Shown here piece by piece: positions 39,790-43,340 of a DNA stretch of 43,340 nucleotides. Numbering within the stretch: the first letter of the stretch is position 1; each line of letters starts with the position of its first letter. The translations under genes and the position numbers were made by a program. Under the pieces are notes generated by a model. The model ran no database searches, was not told the origin of the DNA, and worked only from the letters and a program-made list of their open reading frames with translations. The stretch is from Oscillospiraceae bacterium (GTDB lineage: Bacteria; Bacillota; Clostridia; Oscillospirales; Ruminococcaceae): the NCBI GenBank assembly GCA_016296505.1, contig JAEDJD010000016.1, positions 1 through 43,340 on the forward strand. Reading direction: 5' to 3'.

Positions 39790-40983
39790 CTACTGCACAT
39801 CAATTTTAATATGCTTGTTGATTTCGCCAAGAATTCTTGTCATATTTTCCTTGGTATCAAACTGAAAGAAAACAATTCCGATCGCCTTGGCAGCATTATC
39901 AAAATATTCCACTGCATCGCCGTCCTTTTTATAGACAGCCTCTCTGATGATAAATGGTTTGATTTCCTCGGAATACCATATCCCTTTGAATATTCCAGTT
40001 TGATCGGTATGCAGATTATGCGTTGCATAATAGGGAACGGCTTTTCTGCACTCCAACAGAGGTATCTCTCCCATTGCGGCTTTCACGGTCATCTCCACGA
40101 CGTCGATACCGAAAATATATCCCAGCAGATCCGGAATCATATTTCCACCGTTCCGCGGACCTACATCAATCGGCCAGACCTTTCCGTTTTGGTCTACCAC
40201 AAGCTCGACATTCATTGCGCCGCTTTTCATTCCCAGCTTATCCACCATAGTCTGCAAGGTATCCTTCACAGCCTCCATCGCTTCATCTGATAATTCAGCG
40301 GGATAACTCTTTCCGACGGGAACAAGCGAATTGACAGCCGAATCTCTGTGGCAGTTCAATAATCCCCACATGATGACTTTCCCATTCCAGATGAAAATAT
40401 CGCCGCCGATCAGATATGGATGCGCTTTTTCAATATATTCCTCAACTATGACGCGTTTGCTTCTGGAAAAAGAAAACGCAAATGCAAGCGCTTCATTGAA
40501 GTTGTCCCAGCTTCTTAAAACCGTAGCGCCCTTGCTGCCAGATGAATCGACAGGCTTGACAATAACAGGAAGCTGATATTTTGCCGTATCATGCAATGCC
40601 GTTTCGAGATCGCCATAGCCGCCGGAAACAGGCGTATTGAAGCCGTTTTTCTGCAAAAACACTCTGAATTTGTCCTTGTTGCAGAGTATTTCGGTCGAAA
40701 GATACGGATTGGTATGCAGATTCATTTTTTCCGCTACATAAGCTGCTGTCGGCGCGGCTGGATCAGAGGCATAAGCCACAATGCCATTGATATTTTCTTC
40801 CATCGCAACCTTCAGGATCGCCTCTTTATCTGTTGTACTTAACAGATAGAATTTGTCTGCGGAATACTGTCCCGGATTATCGGTCAGATAATCGCAGAGT
40901 ATCGTATAGTAACCCAGACGCTTGGCGGTTTCAATGGCAACCACCTGCTGTGCAGAGCCACCTAACAATAAGATTTTTTTCAT
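39790..40983 (-). CDS. ATP-grasp domain ligase (first of two)
   Basis: A 397-aa protein. The preATP-grasp domain starts KKILLLGGSAQQVVAIETAKRLGY. The ATP-grasp core carries VIVKPVDSSGSKGATVL, VEEYI and the Mg-binding DVGPRNGGNMIP, as in the carbamoyl-phosphate synthase or biotin-carboxylase-like group. It shares its plan with the second ATP-grasp protein of the cluster but is clearly diverged, so two successive ligations are possible. It is the first gene behind the operon promoter. Its ribosome-binding site is weak. Base composition is lower in G+C than the housekeeping part of the window. Confidence 0.9.
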   Translation of the reverse strand: MKKILLLGGSAQQVVAIETAKRLGYYTILCDYLTDNPGQYSADKFYLLSTTDKEAILKVAMEENINGIVAYASDPAAPTAAYVAEKMNLHTNPYLSTEILCNKDKFRVFLQKNGFNTPVSGGYGDLETALHDTAKYQLPVIVKPVDSSGSKGATVLRSWDNFNEALAFAFSFSRSKRVIVEEYIEKAHPYLIGGDIFIWNGKVIMWGLLNCHRDSAVNSLVPVGKSYPAELSDEAMEAVKDTLQTMVDKLGMKSGAMNVELVVDQNGKVWPIDVGPRNGGNMIPDLLGYIFGIDVVEMTVKAAMGEIPLLECRKAVPYYATHNLHTDQTGIFKGIWYSEEIKPFIIREAVYKKDGDAVEYFDNAAKAIGIVFFQFDTKENMTRILGEINKHIKIDVQ

Positions 40984-41064
40984 ATTGCATTCTCTACTTT
41001 CAAAGAAATATGCCTTTCAGGGCGTTCCCTCAGAAATTCCCTGAAAGCATCTATAATTATAGCT

Positions 41065-41093
41065 ATTATACACCATCAATAAAAATATGTCAA
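41065..41093 (-). promoter_or_regulatory. consensus promoter of the ATP-grasp cluster
   Basis: Minus strand TTGACA (41093-41088), 17-bp spacer, TATAAT (41070-41065). It is followed by the palindromic CTATAATTATAG (41051-41062), a possible operator. Confidence 0.82.
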
Positions 41094-41196
41094 TCTATCA
41101 AGCACGGTATTTTCACGCGTCAATGAATTCCGAGCATAAGTCGTTTCCGCCATCGGCAAGAAACCGGACTGTCTGCGAATATGTAAGCATCGCAGC

Positions 41197-41233
41197 AAGC
41201 CGGCAAATCCTGTATCTGAGGATTCGCCGGCTT
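41197..41233. terminator. hairpin between the ATP-grasp cluster and the phosphatase gene
   Basis: AAGCCGGC-a-AATCC / GGATT-c-GCCGGCTT with a 9-nt loop. T tracts are weak on both sides. It could end the phosphatase transcript on the minus strand. Apart from it and the promoter, I see nothing else in 40984-41336. Confidence 0.5.
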
Positions 41234-41336
41234 TCGGTATTGTGAGAAGCGATTCCCGTTTTTTGAAGCGCGTGCGGACGCTTCCTGTTTCTTTATACAA
41301 AAACCATTCAGCGGTACGCTCTTAATCGGTACAGAA

Positions 41337-41789
41337 TTATTGCTCGAACAACGCCTTGATCAATCCTCGGCAGCCCTCGTCAATATCTTTATAAGCAGTC
41401 TCAAAATCTCCGCTGTACCAAGGGTCTGCAACATCATCTCCGCGCCCTGCAAAGCTCAGTAGTTTATATATTTTCCCTGCATGATCGCCGTTGAAAATAC
41501 GGTTCATATTCCGGATATTTGCCGCGTCCATTCCAATGAAATAATCGTATTTTTCGTAATCAGACTTTTTCAGCTGTACTGCGGTTTTTCCACTGCATCT
41601 GATGCCATGCTTTGCAAGCTCCGCCTTTGCAGGTGGATAGACTGTGTTGCCAATTTCCTCCGTGCTTGTTGCACTTGATACAATGTATACCTGTTCGCTG
41701 TATCCCATATCGAATACAAGCTTTTTCATGATGAATTCTGCCATTGGTGAACGACAGATGTTGCCGTGGCAAACAAACATAATTTTCAT
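41337..41789 (-). CDS. low-molecular-weight protein-tyrosine phosphatase
   Basis: A 150-aa phosphatase. The P-loop C-x5-R-S is C7-H-G-N-I-C-R13-S at the N terminus, and the general-acid Asp is in the DPWY motif near the C terminus. Such enzymes dephosphorylate tyrosine kinases and capsule or stress proteins. GGAAGGA precedes ATG 41789 by about 10 nt; the longer in-frame extension upstream is not coding. It is the last intact chromosomal gene before the integrative-element end. Confidence 0.94.
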   Translation of the reverse strand: MKIMFVCHGNICRSPMAEFIMKKLVFDMGYSEQVYIVSSATSTEEIGNTVYPPAKAELAKHGIRCSGKTAVQLKKSDYEKYDYFIGMDAANIRNMNRIFNGDHAGKIYKLLSFAGRGDDVADPWYSGDFETAYKDIDEGCRGLIKALFEQ

Positions 41790-41921
41790 AGCACTGATTT
41801 TCCTTCCTGAAATGCGGTATTTTGCCGAGTTATGCGGACTTTTGCAAGGTACATTTTGCTTACACCCATTTTGACAGAATGGGGCGAAATCGGCGTAACT
41901 CGGCATAAATCTGCATATCTC

Positions 41922-42073
41922 GGTAGTCGTTAGTAGTAAAATCGTAGTAGAAATCGGGGTGTTTTACTACTAAGGATTTTGACGCGTGTTCCGGCTGATC
42001 GCCGGTAGTATATCAATTACTACTACGGTTACTACTGCGCTTACTACCAAGATCACAGTATGATACTACTAAA
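41922..42073. repeat. array of TTACTACT-type boxes, possible integrase arm sites / att region
   Basis: Eight or so short boxes related to TTACTACT occur within 150 bp. Inverted copies are in 41922-41952 (GGTAGT, TAGTAGTAA, GTAGTAGA), and direct copies are at about 41964, 42018, 42029, 42041 and 42064. There is no coding frame. It lies on the outer side of the integrase remnant's terminator, where recombinase arm sites of an integrative element are expected. Confidence 0.5.
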
Positions 42074-42133
42074 GCGCCGTTATATACCTTTTCATTATAC
42101 CATAATCTTTCCAGTTCATCAAGTCAAAACAGG

Positions 42134-42164
42134 CAAAAAAAGAACGGCTCACCGAAGTGAGCCG
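42134..42164 (-). terminator. terminator of the integrase-remnant operon
   Basis: On the minus strand CGGCTCAC-ttcg-GTGAGCCG (42164-42145) is followed by TTCTTTTTTT. Confidence 0.85.
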
Positions 42165-42178
42165 CAGCGTGAAGCATA

Positions 42179-42430
42179 TCATACTGCTTCATCCTTTGTT
42201 CTGTTCATCTCCTGACGGGCGTTCTGGAGTTCCTCCATGCGGTGAAGCTCCGCAGCAGCGTCTTCGAGTCCCAGATGAGTGTACACATCAAGTGTGACTC
42301 CAATTTCGCTATGTCCCATCAGATATTGCAGCGTCTTCGGGTTCATGCCAGCTTTTGCCTGATTGCTGCAGTAGGTATGACGGCAGATGTGCGGCGTGAT
42401 ATTCGGCATTTGAATGCGATAGGCTGTCAT
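42179..42430 (-). pseudogene. C-terminal remnant of a tyrosine integrase
   Basis: Eighty-three codons hold the end of a phage/ICE-type tyrosine recombinase: H-x-x-R (HICRH), GHS and the nucleophile Tyr in DVYTHLG, then a helical tail. The arm-binding and core-binding domains and the first catalytic Arg and Lys are missing, so it cannot recombine by itself. The ATG overlaps the stop of the upstream gene (ATGA), so a truncated protein may be made; it might act as a DNA-binding or dimerising fragment, but decay after deletion is simpler. Confidence 0.8.
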
Positions 42431-42690
42431 TCTTCGGTTCGCTCGGTGTGGCTGAGGATCTCATCGGCGCTGCCCGATTCTGCGTATCCGCAGTTCCAGA
42501 TCGCAAGGAGCATTTCCTCGTCGGTTTCGGGAACCTTGATGCTGTAGGTGATCTTCCGTGCCCGAATGTCGTTCAGCATCTTGGTGGTGGTTTCGAGGAA
42601 GTCGGCGGGGATCTCTCTGGTCGTGCCGTCCTTTGCGATCAGGCGGACTCCGTGGCGGCGCAGGCTTTCAATGTGTTCTTGGCTGGTCAT
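42427..42690 (-). CDS. 87-aa protein of unknown function, probably of an integrative element
   Basis: A small charged cytoplasmic protein starting MTSQEHIESLRRHGVRLIAKDG. I do not recognise the family. AAGGAG lies 8 nt before the ATG. The stop overlaps the start of the integrase remnant, which suggests that the two were one operon in the parent element. It might be a small regulator, but nothing in the sequence shows this. Confidence 0.65.
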   Translation of the reverse strand: MTSQEHIESLRRHGVRLIAKDGTTREIPADFLETTTKMLNDIRARKITYSIKVPETDEEMLLAIWNCGYAESGSADEILSHTERTEE

Positions 42691-42765
42691 GTTCAGGACT
42701 CCTTTTCGTTATTTTCCCTTGCGGTAGTGACATATTAACTCTTTTCGGGGCTGATTGCAAGCGGC

Positions 42766-43030
42766 TAAATGTACAGATCATGATGGGCGATTTTTCGGCA
42801 GTCATTGTTCATTTTATGCCTTGCCCACGTTTGCGCCGTGTCGCGCTGTGTGGCGCGGTTGACTGAGATGGGATACCGATTCGGAGGATACCCCTTCCGC
42901 CCCACACGGGGGTGCGGGTTGCCAGTGACAACCTCTGCGAAGCAGAAGCACCGACCGAGGCGACAGCCGAGACCGTGGGCGCTGTGTGTGCGCCCGTGCC
43001 GTTCCGCTTTGCATCCGCCCCGCAGGGCAG
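42766..43030. other. gene-free, palindrome-rich region (possible oriT)
   Basis: No convincing gene. The sequence is G+C-rich and holds several short inverted repeats: GGTTG/CAACC (42917-42933), TCTGC/GCAGA (about 42935-42947) and GGGCGC/GCGCCC (42977-42995). Such clusters occur at transfer origins of mobilisable elements, and the next gene fragment looks like a mobilisation-region gene. No nick-site consensus is identified. Confidence 0.3.
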
Positions 43031-43033
43031 GCC

Positions 43034-43324
43034 TTAAGGTCTGCCGAAGCGGAATGCGTTGTCGCCTGTAAGGTTTTCGGTAAGCGTTTCTCTTGCTGTC
43101 TCGAACTCGCTTCCGATAAAGCCCATTCTCATCAGCCAAGTCCGCATTGCGAACTTTTTGTTTTCTTTCTGCTGTTCCTTGGGGCTTGCGCTCCGCAGGT
43201 CTTTTGCCATCTGGCTCATTGCGAGGCAAAGCTGAATGTAGCTCTTGAGCTTGCCTGCGTGGAGGCCGTTCTGCTTTCCGTTTGCAGGCGGTGCGAACTG
43301 GAAAAGTCTGAACTCGACCTTATT
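43034..43324 (-). pseudogene. 5'-disrupted gene of an integrative/mobilisable element
   Basis: An open frame from the codon after an in-frame TAG (43327-43325) to the stop at 43034 encodes about 96 residues with coding character. It includes GLHAGKLKSYIQLCLAMSQMAKDLR-type and KKFAMRTWLMRMGFIG segments, which I associate with small proteins of Firmicute conjugative elements. No start codon precedes the conserved part; the first in-frame ATG (43219) would leave 61 aa. It may be truncated or need sequence beyond the window for interpretation. Confidence 0.5.
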
Positions 43325-43340
43325 CTAAATCTTGAATAAG

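Noticed and set aside
41922..42073. Degenerate CRISPR or microsatellite
   Set aside because: Boxes are only 7-8 bp, irregularly spaced and in both orientations, unlike CRISPR or a simple repeat.
42765..43229. 154-codon minus-strand frame
   Set aside because: Overlaps the better supported element gene in another frame and is very rich in Arg and Pro, as expected for a GC-rich shadow frame.

Overview
The window looks like a chromosomal stretch from a strictly anaerobic, spore-lineage Firmicute of the Ruminococcus / Oscillospiraceae type. This is inferred from two dockerin-bearing secreted proteins, Thr-rich surface linkers, a split pyruvate formate-lyase (PFL) with its activase, SpoVS, a T-box leader, and many sigma-A promoters with exact 17-bp spacers. 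Taxonomy is inference; no rRNA is present.

Layout. 1-5.0 kb: alanyl-tRNA editing protein, a candidate minus-strand small RNA, a CorA-type channel, and thrS (minus) behind a T-box. 5.4-7.4 kb: secreted N-terminal-dockerin beta-helix protein. 7.6-12.5 kb: plus-strand run of CDF metal exporter, MBOAT acyltransferase, SGNH hydrolase, small membrane protein and PARG-like protein. 12.5-16.5 kb: two copies of a 265-bp repeat, each sandwiched between duplicated terminator hairpins, around a CmpB-like membrane protein and the PFL locus. The PFL locus is a catalytic core without glycyl-radical domain, a 72-aa protein and a separate 79-aa glycyl-radical protein, followed by the activating enzyme. 17.3-20.4 kb: zur-znuA-znuC-znuB with an operator at the promoter. 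20.5-27.7 kb: housekeeping genes (Xer recombinase, YmdB, SpoVS, Ca-type P-ATPase, PIN/NYN protein, lipid kinase).

28-29.4 kb: tRNA-Gln, then an AT-rich stretch without intact genes that holds convergent promoters and gene fragments. 29.5-32.6 kb: large BspA-type leucine-rich-repeat protein with a C-terminal dockerin. 32.7-33.8 kb: an IS21-like end remnant and a GH25 lysozyme. 33.9-41.1 kb: a minus-strand accessory cluster of two ATP-grasp ligases, a DegT-type PLP enzyme, a helix-turn-helix protein fused to an RmlA-like nucleotidyltransferase fold, an ornithine-cyclodeaminase-family protein and an amino-acid permease. It is probably a small biosynthesis/transport system of unknown product. 41.3-43.3 kb: LMW tyrosine phosphatase, then the end of an integrative element with repeated TACTACT boxes, a truncated tyrosine integrase, and mobilisation-type remnants running off the window.

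The three observations I rate highest are the three-chain PFL, the terminator-flanked 265-bp element, and the HTH-RmlA/ATP-grasp cluster.
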